This document shows positions 31,231-40,040 of a stretch of 64,000 nt of DNA, piece by piece. The notes beneath the pieces were generated by a model, which did no database searches, was not told the origin of the DNA, and saw nothing but the letters and a program-made list of their open reading frames with translations. The stretch is from positions 44,083 to 108,082 of the forward strand of contig JAUCBJ010007147.1 of the NCBI GenBank assembly GCA_032718475.1. The letters run 5' to 3'. Position 1 is the stretch's first letter, and each line of letters begins with the position of its first letter. A program made the translations under genes and the position numbers. Origin of the DNA: Nemertoderma westbladi (taxonomy: Eukaryota > Xenacoelomorpha > Nemertodermatida > Nemertodermatidae).

Positions 31231-31375
31231 GTTGGGTTTTAGATTGCTGGTCTTGCTACGTTAAGTGGGGGGTTGTATGTATAGATTAGGTTAGCTTCCG
31301 TCGCTAGTAGTTCGGGTATGTTTGTGAATTGTTTTATGGTTGCGGTGCGTAGATTTTCTAAACCACAACCATATA

Positions 31376-31531
31376 TGTGCCTAGCTAGGAGTATGTCTTC
31401 ATGTGTTTTTCCGTCAGTGGCTCGTGAGGGGTAGTGTCGTATGTTGTTGCGGTGTCCATTAAAAAAACGACACTACCCCTCACGAGCCAATGACGGAAAA
31501 ACACACGAAGACATACTCCTAGCTAGGCACA
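31376..31531. repeat. 65-bp inverted repeat with a 26-base loop
   Basis: Left arm 31376-31440, right arm 31467-31531, with two mismatches by eye. It contains TGTGCCTAGCTAGGAGTATG and its complement. It lies about 490 bp left of the virus-like gene cluster. It could be a folded end of that element, a small palindromic transposon, or a foldback. Confidence 0.9.
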
Positions 31532-32019
31532 TTATTTCCTCATATTTATGATAGAGTCAGTCATCGTGGACCTCTCCCCCACACACACACCCACACACAC
31601 GCATGCATATACCGCGCTATGCTATTATATTGATTGCCAACTCATCTATTTACCCTCCGCTACTCGACTGCTGTTACCAACCAACTAACCAACCGTAGTC
31701 ACATTTTCATAGTTACTCAACCTAACCCTACAGCATCTGTGCCATATTGATATGCTTAACATTATACTGCACGTTTTTATTATAATTATTGATTATTATT
31801 ATTACACACAACCCAATGATTTTCATTTGTACTGTATTTCCCAACTAATCAACCAACCAATAAACCGAATTTAGGCTATTTCACGGTTTAAGACCTGTAT
31901 TATTTTTGAAAATATCTTATATATAATCTCTTGCTTTAATCACAATTAATCATTTATATTGGTTTTAGTTTAAAAGTTTTTACTTTGTTTGTTTGATTTA
32001 CGATAAAATAAATTAAATA
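31532..32019. other. AT-rich spacer with a (CA)n run
   Basis: (CA)n at 31579-31600; nothing else recognised up to the first viral-type ORF. Confidence 0.4.
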
Positions 32020-32063
32020 ATGTCTTCTGATTCCGATATGGTTATGCCAATAGTAAGGCATTC

Positions 32064-32462
32064 ATGTTTGCAGAAGATGGCGAACCCTATATTGTTATTG
32101 ATTATACAATTTACCGTCGAGGAGATGATAAATATAAAATCGATTTTTCTGAAAAAGCCAGGAAAGTTTTAAGCTCAATTGATATTGATGCTTCTGAAAA
32201 TACCATTCATCTCTTAGATTACAACCTAAAAGTTGATCATGAGGGAAAATTAATTAACATCTTACTATTATCAATGATAGATGGGTTAATTGTTATTACA
32301 CAATACAACGAAGCTGGTGAAAAGTTTGAAATACAACTAAATCGACATAATCCCTACGAAATTATGTCTTTCTTTATTGTAATGATTTCAAAAGAATCCT
32401 TTGTCGAGACTGAAGAATTAACAGATAATGTTGAATTTGTTGATAATATCATCGATTCTTGA
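32064..32462 (+). CDS. Hypothetical protein, acidic, 132 codons
   Basis: Starts at ATG 32064 and ends TGA 32460-32462. An alternative ATG at 32020 lies in another frame, so the true N-terminus may be frameshifted. No family recognised: a mixed alpha/beta composition, an acidic C-terminus (E-E-L-T-D-N-V-E), no signal peptide or membrane segment. By position it probably belongs to the virus-like segment. Confidence 0.5.
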   Translation: MFAEDGEPYIVIDYTIYRRGDDKYKIDFSEKARKVLSSIDIDASENTIHLLDYNLKVDHEGKLINILLLSMIDGLIVITQYNEAGEKFEIQLNRHNPYEIMSFFIVMISKESFVETEELTDNVEFVDNIIDS

Positions 32463-32644
32463 CTTTTTCTCTTATATTATAAATATTTTATGATTATTTT
32501 TAAAATTTTGATCTTTTTAACTATGAAAAAAAAATCAAATTTTAAATAATCGAAAATTGTAGTAGTATTTGTATATACAGTATATCAGATTTGTTTGTTG
32601 TGTATTGTGGTAATTATTTTCAATTTACTTTAAGATTTAGAAAA

Positions 32645-32941
32645 ATGGATATTTTAAACGAAAAATGTCCTGTTTGCTATTCTAAATTATTGCAACATCG
32701 AGATTATTATAAATGTGAAAATAAACATGGAACTTGTGCGAGATGTATTGTACAATATACCGAAATGAATAATTATTGTTCTCAAATTTGTCCTATTTGT
32801 CGCGCACCTATATCTAAGTTAAATATGAAGTTGGCGAGATACGAACCCTATTATTGGAAAGAGCTACGAAATATAACTTATATTTCCACACAAAGTAATG
32901 ATTCCGGTGATATATTTACAATATTGGAGAATATTTTTTAA
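32645..32941 (+). CDS. Small RING-finger protein
   Basis: 98 codons from ATG 32645 (the open frame extends upstream to 32591 without an ATG). Zinc ligands fit a RING: C8, C11, C24, H28, C31, C34, C49, C52, with the C-P-I-C final pair. RING proteins usually act as E3 ubiquitin ligases; small ones occur in several large DNA virus lineages. The rest (residues 60-98) is without a recognised motif. It lies upstream of the ATPase on the same strand. Confidence 0.65.
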   Translation: MDILNEKCPVCYSKLLQHRDYYKCENKHGTCARCIVQYTEMNNYCSQICPICRAPISKLNMKLARYEPYYWKELRNITYISTQSNDSGDIFTILENIF

Positions 32942-33326
32942 AGAAATGTAATACGACGGTGTTACTACTATGTCCCTTATTTTTTCAGCATCGAACATAG
33001 AAAAATCATTAGCACAAAATTCCAGGGAAGTGATTTCCAAGCTGCTAATATTACCTATCATTTTCTCGCGTATAAAGATGCAAATACTCATTGAATTACA
33101 TTGATTAAGTCTATACAACAACAACAACAATCGGAAATAGCGCCTATAGTTGGGTGACAGTTGCGACACGTGTTTATTAAATATACAGTACTAATATTGT
33201 AGTTGCATCAATTATTGTTATATACATAGTAATGGTGATGATGGTTCTTTATGTTATATTATATTATATTGTATTGTATTGTATTGTATTGTTGATATAT
33301 CTTAATAATAATAATAATAATAATAA

Positions 33327-34010
33327 ATGGCTGACTTTAATTCAGGTCCATATATTTTAAACTTTCAAATGGGAACGAGTATGATAATTTCTGGCCCATC
33401 TGGTTCCGGAAAGTCTACTTTTGTTGCCTATTTAATTAAACACAAGAATGGTTGCTTCAACGAACCCCCCTTGCGAGTATTGTATTGTTACAGGAGCAAT
33501 CCCCCAACTATTCCGGGTATTACTCACCTTTACAAAGGTTTGCCTGAAAATATAGATAGTTTAGTAAATAGTCGAGATTTATTAATTATAGACGATTTAT
33601 TAACAGAAACTGAGTCCAGTACAGCCTTAACTGTATTGTTTACTAAGGTTGCTCATCATTCCAAAATATTTATTTGTTTCATAACGCAAAACATGTTTTA
33701 CGGTGCGAACCATAACCGTACAAGATCAATTAATTGCCATACCTTAGTATTAATGAAAAATCCACAAGACAGTTTACCGGTTTTAAATTTCGCAAAGCAG
33801 ATGTTACCTGGGCATACCAAATTTTTAGTAGATTCCTATCAAGATGCGACTATTGAACCATTTTCGCATTTCTTAATTGATTTACGACAGGAAACACCTG
33901 AAGATTTAAGATTTAGATCGGATATATTTCGTAATCATAATTGTTACATTAAAAATTACATTGACTATAAACATAGCGAAAATAATAATAATAATTATTA
34001 TTATTATTAA
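33327..34010 (+). CDS. Genome-packaging ATPase (FtsK/HerA type) of a Polinton/adintovirus-like virus
   Basis: 227 codons from ATG 33327, which follows an (AAT)n run. Walker A G-P-S-G-S-G-K-S-T is at residues 23-31; Walker B is L-L-I-I-D-D with acidic D89-D90; a following sensor-like region has I-T-Q-N. Length and motifs match the packaging ATPases of Polintons and adintoviruses, which pump the genome into capsids. The last residues are an Asn/Tyr run encoded by microsatellite, and the TAA stop is part of the TTAA where a transposable element landed. The reading frame looks intact. A second, N-terminally truncated copy is at 47000-47554. Confidence 0.88.
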   Translation: MADFNSGPYILNFQMGTSMIISGPSGSGKSTFVAYLIKHKNGCFNEPPLRVLYCYRSNPPTIPGITHLYKGLPENIDSLVNSRDLLIIDDLLTETESSTALTVLFTKVAHHSKIFICFITQNMFYGANHNRTRSINCHTLVLMKNPQDSLPVLNFAKQMLPGHTKFLVDSYQDATIEPFSHFLIDLRQETPEDLRFRSDIFRNHNCYIKNYIDYKHSENNNNNYYYY

Positions 34011-35555
34011 CCCTATTAAACCCGGGGGGGGTCAATATGACCCCCCCCGTGGTTTTTTTATTATAATTCTGAAACAAACGCAGTTGGGAATCTGAAATTT
34101 AATGACTTTTCCTAAAAATCTATTGTCTTCCTAGTAGTGAAAACCGTTTTCAAAAATATTGGGTACTTTTCGAGTTATAGCACCATTTTTTAACCCTACT
34201 TTTGGCACTTTTTTTGAGACGTTTTTTGAAAATTACATTTCATTAAATATGAATTGTAACATCTCTATTTTTGATTTACACCGGTTTTTTGGTGTTAGAA
34301 ATTTGATGGAATTCATATAAATTGATTTAGAAATTTCAAACTTGTTTTTTTCGGCGGGTGCCAAATTTTGGTGCCAGCACCAAATTTCGAAATAAGTCAA
34401 TTTTGTAAATTGATCGTTTGAAAGTTGTTTTTTACGCAATTGGGGTTTTTTGGGTTTCTGGATTCGATGAAATATATACGAGTTGCACCAAGCGTATCAA
34501 ACTTGTATTTTTCGGTGCTGTGTGCAAATTTTGGTGCTAGCACAAAATTTTGAAAATCCATTCAATAGATAAAATTGCTTGTGACAATTTATTTCTTGCG
34601 TTTTAGAGGTTTATGGCTGTTCTGAATTCAATGGAAAATATAATTATCGATCTAGACATCTCAAACTTGTATTTTTCGGATGTGGGTGCAAAATTTGGTG
34701 CTAGAACCAAATTTTGAAAACCATCAAATATATCAATTGATTGTGTCACCTTGTTTCTTGCGTTATACGGGTTTGTGATGGTTCTGAATTCAATGGAATC
34801 AGTAAAAATTTCATAAGAGTTCTCAAACTTGTATTTTTCGCCGGTGGGTGAAAATTGTTGTGCCAGCACCAAATTTTGGAAAATATGCAAATTGATAAGT
34901 AGATAGTATCGCGTTATACGGGTTTATGAGGGTCCTGAATCCGATGGAATCAATAAAAACAGCACTGGACATCGCAAACTTGTACTTTTTGGTGATGGGT
35001 ACGAAATTTGGTGCTAGCACCAAAATTTGCTAAATTACGCCGAAAAATACAAGTGGCAATGATCTGGCATATTAGAAATGTATTCCATTAGAATCAGCGC
35101 TCTCGAAAACCTGAAAATGTGAATTTATAGCATCGTATAAGTGAATTACAAATTTTGTGTTCTAACTGAAAAGTGCTGGTTACTTGTTTTTTTCATTTTT
35201 TTCCTACGCAGAGAGGACTAAACAGCCATTTATAGTAATCATATCATTTTTTAATATTTTCCAATGTATTTTGCACCCCAGAAAACCTGTATTGAAAAAT
35301 AATTAGCCGAAAATGTAACTTTCAAATTTGGTGAAAATTGTGCACTACTTGTAATTTTGGTGCTGCAATATAACCACCCCAGTACATTTTTTCGAAATTT
35401 TTTTTTTTCGGTCGGATCCAGACAAGTGATACCTACGTACAAACAAAAAATCAGACGTTTTCGTAAATATTTGTAGATTTTAGAGGGGGGGGGGGGGGTC
35501 AATATGACCCTTCCCCGGTATTTGTACAACATTTTATAGCCCGGTACTAATAGGG
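34011..35555. mobile_element. piggyBac-type non-autonomous TTAA element (copy M1)
   Basis: Flanked by TTAA at 34007-34010 and 35556-35559, with ends CCCTATTA and TAATAGGG. Inner ends carry G-runs and GTCAATATGAC. The paralogous virus fragment at 47551-47554 has a single TTAA with no insert, so this is a clean empty-site comparison. The 1545-bp body is AT-rich with repeated internal blocks (CTCAAACTTGTATTTTTCGG and GGTGCTAGCACCAAA-like) and no credible ORF. Confidence 0.92.
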
Positions 35556-35592
35556 TTAATATTTTGTAACAATTTTCAATAATGTTGCAACA

Positions 35593-35976
35593 ATGAATAG
35601 ACTTGTGCAGAAATATTGTAACGAATTGGAATTTCTACGCAGCGCTACCCCTCAACAAAGAACTTATTTTATTAACCATACCGCGAGTAATGAATTAATA
35701 TGGCTCATTGTAAATACTGCATTAAATGTTCTAAAAGGTAACATACAATTGACCCCCCATTCATTTAGAAATATTCGTTGTTATAAAAAGGTATTAAAAT
35801 CACTCAACCGCAAAACAAAAAATATATCAAGTTACAGAAAAAAGTTAACCAATCAATCTGGCAGTATACTTCCGTTTCTAATACCCCTACTCGGCATTGG
35901 CACGAAACTCGCTGCAGGAGCTGGTGCTGCCGCCGCTGGAGCGGCTATTGCGAAAAGAATTAACCGCGGACGGTAA
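35593..35976 (+). CDS. Small basic virion-type protein with hydrophobic Gly/Ala tail (pVI/pX-like)
   Basis: 127 codons from ATG 35593. The N-terminal two-thirds is helical and basic (K-V-L-K-S-L-N-R-K-T-K). The C-terminal third is a hydrophobic L-P-F-L-I-P-L-L-G-I-G segment followed by a Gly/Ala run and a basic end. This layout is common to a small conserved protein of Polinton-like elements that has been compared with adenovirus core or membrane-lytic proteins. A near-identical copy is at 47588-47971. Confidence 0.72.
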   Translation: MNRLVQKYCNELEFLRSATPQQRTYFINHTASNELIWLIVNTALNVLKGNIQLTPHSFRNIRCYKKVLKSLNRKTKNISSYRKKLTNQSGSILPFLIPLLGIGTKLAAGAGAAAAGAAIAKRINRGR

Positions 35977-35978
35977 TA

Positions 35979-36146
35979 ATGGTTAAAACGGGAGTAACAT
36001 TTAGAAAATTATATTTAGTATCGAGTAAACCGTTAGCTACTGATTTAAAACCTCAAGATACACCTAGAGTAAATACTACAAAAAGAAAACCCTTCAAAAC
36101 ATCAACTTCAAAGAAAATAAAAAAATTTCAGCTGTTTTTACGGTGA
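35979..36146 (+). CDS. Small basic protein, 55 codons
   Basis: ATG 35979 to TGA 36144-36146, two bases after the preceding stop. Lys/Arg/Thr-rich without recognised domain. The copy at 47974-48204 starts with nearly the same 30 residues, then continues in frame further than this one, so this copy or that one is frameshifted near the end. Likely part of the same virus gene set. Confidence 0.55.
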   Translation: MVKTGVTFRKLYLVSSKPLATDLKPQDTPRVNTTKRKPFKTSTSKKIKKFQLFLR

Positions 36147-36197
36147 TGCCCTTTATAAGAGATTTGAATATACATATTACTTGCGGTTGTCAAAAAG

Positions 36198-37284
36198 ATG
36201 CCGCGCAAGATGAGACCGATTTTAAGCCAAAGCTTCGACAAAAAACTGTTAAGAATTTCTTCAGATCCTTCATCACCTGCGGGTTTTGCAAGTATCGCAA
36301 AATTAGCAAAAGCCGCAAACATCAAACCATCTCAAGCTCTGAAATGGTTGAGTGGGCAAAAGACATACTCCCTTCACACACCACGTAGACATCATTATCC
36401 AACATCTAAAATATTTACGGAGGGTTAAAAGATATATATATGATAGATCTGGTGGATATGCAGCAATATAAATCTTACAATAATAATTATAACTATATAT
36501 TAACATGTATTGATGCCTTTAGACGGCTTGCTTTTGCCTATGGTATGAAAACAAAAACAGGTATTGAAATTATTAGTATATTGCAAAAAATATTCCAGAA
36601 AGGTAAACCAAACAGAATCGCGACTGATCAAGGGTCTGAGTTTCTAAATAAATCTGTAAGGAAATATTTAGATAGTATTGGAGTACAGTATTACGTAATG
36701 TACTCTGTGAATAAGGCGGCTATTGTCGAGAGATTCAATAGAACATTAAAAACAAAGATGTTCAAAATTTTCATGCAACGGGGGAATAATGCTTGAATAA
36801 AAATTTTACCGAAGCATATTTTCGCTTATAATAGGTCATTTCATAGGACTATACAAATGACACCCATTGAAGTTAATAAATTTAATGAAACTGAATTAAT
36901 TAATAGATTATATGGGAAATATAGACAGATTAATCACAAGAAAATAAAATTTCAAGTTGGAGATACAGTATGATTATCTATTGCGCGTACTGCTTTTGCT
37001 AAAGGCTATCGAGAACAATGGGCACGTGAATTGTTTATTATTCATCGGGTCAGATTGGATAGAGTACCAGCGGTAATGTTTGATATTAAGGACAGCGCCG
37101 GTGCTATAATAAATGGTTGATTTTATTCATACGAACTCCAAAAGGTCCACCCGAGTAGTAATATTTATCTTCCGATTGACAAAAATATTGGCAAACTTAA
37201 AGAATGTGTGTGCAATGGGAAAAAGAATATTTAGTCCGATTCATTGGATCCAAGAAACAGTCGTGGGTACAGCATATTAAATAA
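36198..37284 (+). pseudogene. Polinton-type (retroviral-like) integrase with chromodomain, broken
   Basis: N-terminal zinc-less region 36198-36428 (S-D-P-S-S-P-A-G-F then W-L-S-G-Q, family-typical), a frameshift at about 36430, then one frame from 36440 with the DDE core: D-L-V-D-M, C-I-D-A-F, T-D-Q-G-S-E-F and V-E-R-F-N-R-T-L. This frame is interrupted only by three TGA codons (36794-36796, 36971-36973, 37118-37120). A further frame change near 37220 leads to the chromodomain end (Y-L-V-R-F-I-G-S-K-K) and TAA 37282-37284. Known role in the family: integration of the viral genome. All catalytic residues are visible despite the breaks. Confidence 0.82.
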
Positions 37285-37553
37285 GTTTAGGTTTATACTG
37301 TATATTAATTCATTGCGCGAATAATGGTCACATATGGCCATAATTAATCAATATTAACTCGAATGATATTACTATACTATACTGTAAGTCTAATATCTAT
37401 AGTTCATTCGCTTTAAATAAAGCCAGTAAAATATTGATCCCTTGCATATACTGTAGAAGCAATGAACGTGGCGACAGATGTCTATAATTTAACATTATAC
37501 TGTATGTACAAAGGAGTCAAGTAGAGAGAGGGAGAGCTTAAATAATAATAATA
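37285..37553. other. Short AT-rich spacer
   Basis: No gene; an (AAT)n run just before the next ATG, as also seen before the ATPase. Confidence 0.4.
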
Positions 37554-39621
37554 ATGGCTATAGATACATATATCACTCTAGTTTCAGATAGCTCATTAAA
37601 CACATACCCCAATAATAACCCTAGTGAGTTTACTGTTGATTTAGCCGAAGAATTATATATTGGTGTAAACGCTAAAATTGGGCTTGCCGAGATTCAATAC
37701 CAAGCAACATACAGTAATATTACTTTGCAAACTCAAATCTCACTGTCAATCGGGGTAGATGCAAAAGATACCAAATCATACAGTTTATTTCCTGGTATGC
37801 ATAGCTCTATTCAAGTCATTATTGATGATATAAATAAACTGTTTAATTCTGAAGCGAAATATAAAGATTTCGAATTAATTTTTAATACAAATAATTCTAG
37901 AATTAAATTTAAATTTCCTAAAAAGTTGAAAAAAATACAATTAAGTCTACACGGTGATTTAATACAAATTCTAGGCTTAAAACAATTATTGGATCAAAAT
38001 CATCTGGGTATTCAGAATTGGGATATATACAGTACAACTACCGTAGATGAATTAAGCAATATTAATCGATATTATTAAACGATATATTAAACGATTAAAC
38101 GATATATTAAACCGATATTAATTTTAAATTTATTTAAATAATAATTTAATTATAATATATAATTATAATAAATAATTATTTAAAATAATAATTTTAAATT
38201 ATAGTGGACCAAAAATTTCAGAAATTGGTATTTTACATTTTCCGGATCCAACAAATATTACTGTAATAAAGATACAATCTTCATATATACAGATATTAGT
38301 GAAAGCTCTTTTGTTGGTGAAGCTTTAGCTATAGCTCCACTCTTAAGAACCTGTCCTTTAACCCTATTAAACCCGGGGGGGTCAATATGTCCCCTCCCAT
38401 GGTTTTTTTATTATAATTCTGAAACAAACGCAGTTGGGAATTTGAAATTTTATGACTTTTCCTAAATATCTATTGTCATCCTAGTAGTGAAAACCGTTTT
38501 CAAAAATATTGGGTACTTTTCGAGTTATAGCACCATTTTTTAACCCTACTTTTGGCACTTTTTTTGAGACGTTTTTTGAAAATTACATTTCATTAAATAT
38601 GAATTGTAACATCTCTATTTTTGATTTACACCGGTTTTTTGGTGTTAGAAATTGACAATGGAATCAGTAAAAATTTCATAAGAGTTCTCAAACTTGTATT
38701 TTTCGCCGGTGGGAGAAAATTGTTGTGCCAGCACCAAATTTTGGAAAATATGCAAATTGATAAGTAGATTGTATCACCTTGTTTCTTGCGTTATACGGGT
38801 TTATGAGGGTCCTGAATCCGATGGAATCAATAAAAACAGCACTGGACATCTCAAACTTGTACTTTTTGGTGATGGGTACGAAATTTGGTGCTAGCACCAA
38901 AATTTGCCAAATTACGCCGAAAAATACAAGTAGCAATGATCTGGCACATTAGAAATGTATTCCATTAGAATCAGCGCCCTCGAAAACCTGAAAATGTGAA
39001 TTTCTAGCATCGTATAAGTGAATTAAAATTTTGTGTTCTAACTGAAAAGTGCTGGTTACTTGTTTTTTTCATTTTTTTGCTACGCAGAGAGGACTAAACA
39101 GCCATTTATAGTAATCATATCATTTTTTAATATTTTCCAATGTATTTTGCACCCCAGAAAACCTGTATTGAAAAATAATTAGCCAAAAATGTAACTTTCA
39201 AATTTGGTGAAAATTGTGCACTACTTGTAATTTTGGTGCTGCAATATAACCACCCCAGTGCATTTTTTCGAAAATTTTTTTTTTCGGTCGGATCCAGACA
39301 AGTGATACCTACGTACAAACAAAAAATCAGACGTTTTCGTAAATATTTGTAGATTTTAGAGGGGGGGGGGGGGGGGGGGGTCAATATGACCCCCCCCCCG
39401 GTATTTGTACAACATTTTATAGCCCGGTACTAATAGGGTTAACACAATTAAATCGGAAATATATTAATTACGAATACGAGAGCATTTGCTATTACTCATT
39501 GTTGAATAAAAAACTAAAAACAATCTTAATTACTTTACGTGACGGTCAAGGTGAATTAATTAATTTCAACAGTGGTCGCACTGTTATAACACTTAAGTTA
39601 ATATGCGGCGGTGATGGATGA
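37554..39621 (+). pseudogene. LPSNS-type virus protein 1, interrupted by AT-rich DNA and a TTAA element
   Basis: Open 37554-38078 from ATG, with P-N-N-N-P-S-E-F and G-L-A-E-I-Q-Y near the N-terminus, features of a conserved protein family of Polinton-like elements whose function I do not know. After an AT-only insertion (about 38079-38205) the family's middle part continues (38206-38357, one frameshift). It is then broken by element M2 (38362-38438 and on to 39438), and its C-terminal part resumes at 39443 (R-D-G-Q-G-E-L-I-N-F then G-R-T-V-I-T-L), ending TGA 39619-39621. The stop overlaps the next gene's start by eight bases. Confidence 0.68.
38362..39438. mobile_element. piggyBac-type non-autonomous TTAA element (copy M2)
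   Basis: Flanked by TTAA at 38358-38361 and 39439-39442, with ends CCCTATTA and TAATAGGG. Its outer parts match M1 closely, but about 470 bp of the M1 interior are missing. It lies inside the coding region of LPSNS-type protein 1. Confidence 0.92.
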
Positions 39622-40015
39622 ATTCTATGTTAGGCTACCAAGTAACTCGTGTCCAATTGATTTTCCCCGTAATACTAATAGTAGTTATCAGATCAATTTT
39701 CATGGTGCCTTACCTATAAATCCAAACGAAAACTGGGTGGTTGGTATAAAAAGTATATTTTACTTAGCCACATTACCGTCCATATATAACAATATAGAGA
39801 ATGTTATTTTATTAAAAAAAGGGAAAAAAAACTTTGAGGATACACTTCCATCCGGTTTGTTCTACAGTATTAATGACATTATAGATTATTTTAACACTGG
39901 GGCGTTGAAAGATAAATTACAAATAGTTGAAAATACTCAGCAAAATAGATTGCAATTTATTTTATGGAAAACTGTACGAGAATTATTTATAGGTCAACAA
40001 TTAGCCTATTATTAA
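39614..40015 (+). CDS. LPSNS-type virus protein 2, probably C-terminally truncated
   Basis: 133 codons from ATG 39614 (a GTG codon precedes it) to TAA 40013-40015. The N-terminus reads F-Y-V-R-L-P-S-N-S, then N-W-V-V-G-I-K, the hallmark start of a family found repeatedly in Polinton-like elements of aquatic invertebrates. It is related to but diverged from protein 1 just upstream. It lacks the R-D/F-x-x-G-C-terminal part seen in protein 1, so the gene is short or cut. Function unknown; a virion role is a guess from its context. Confidence 0.65.
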   Translation: MDEFYVRLPSNSCPIDFPRNTNSSYQINFHGALPINPNENWVVGIKSIFYLATLPSIYNNIENVILLKKGKKNFEDTLPSGLFYSINDIIDYFNTGALKDKLQIVENTQQNRLQFILWKTVRELFIGQQLAYY

Positions 40016-40022
40016 ATTAAAG

Positions 40023-40040
40023 ACGGCGTCGAGACGCCGT
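40023..40040 (+). terminator. 8-bp palindromic hairpin just after the last virus gene
   Basis: ACGGCGTC, loop GA, GACGCCGT, seven bases after the TAA at 40015. GC-rich in AT-rich surroundings. It could serve as a transcript-end signal (hairpins at 3' ends are known in some large DNA viruses) or be chance. Confidence 0.45.

Larger units (their letters stand above)
32020..40040 (+). mobile_element. Decayed Polinton/adintovirus-like integrated DNA virus segment
   Basis: All genes are on the plus strand: two small ORFs (one RING), packaging ATPase, small virion-type membrane protein, small basic protein, integrase with chromodomain, and two tandem LPSNS-type proteins. Two TTAA elements are inserted. 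I see no family-B DNA polymerase, major capsid or protease gene, so the segment is incomplete or those genes lie elsewhere. The ATPase-to-integrase order is repeated at 46990-48238. Confidence 0.85.
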
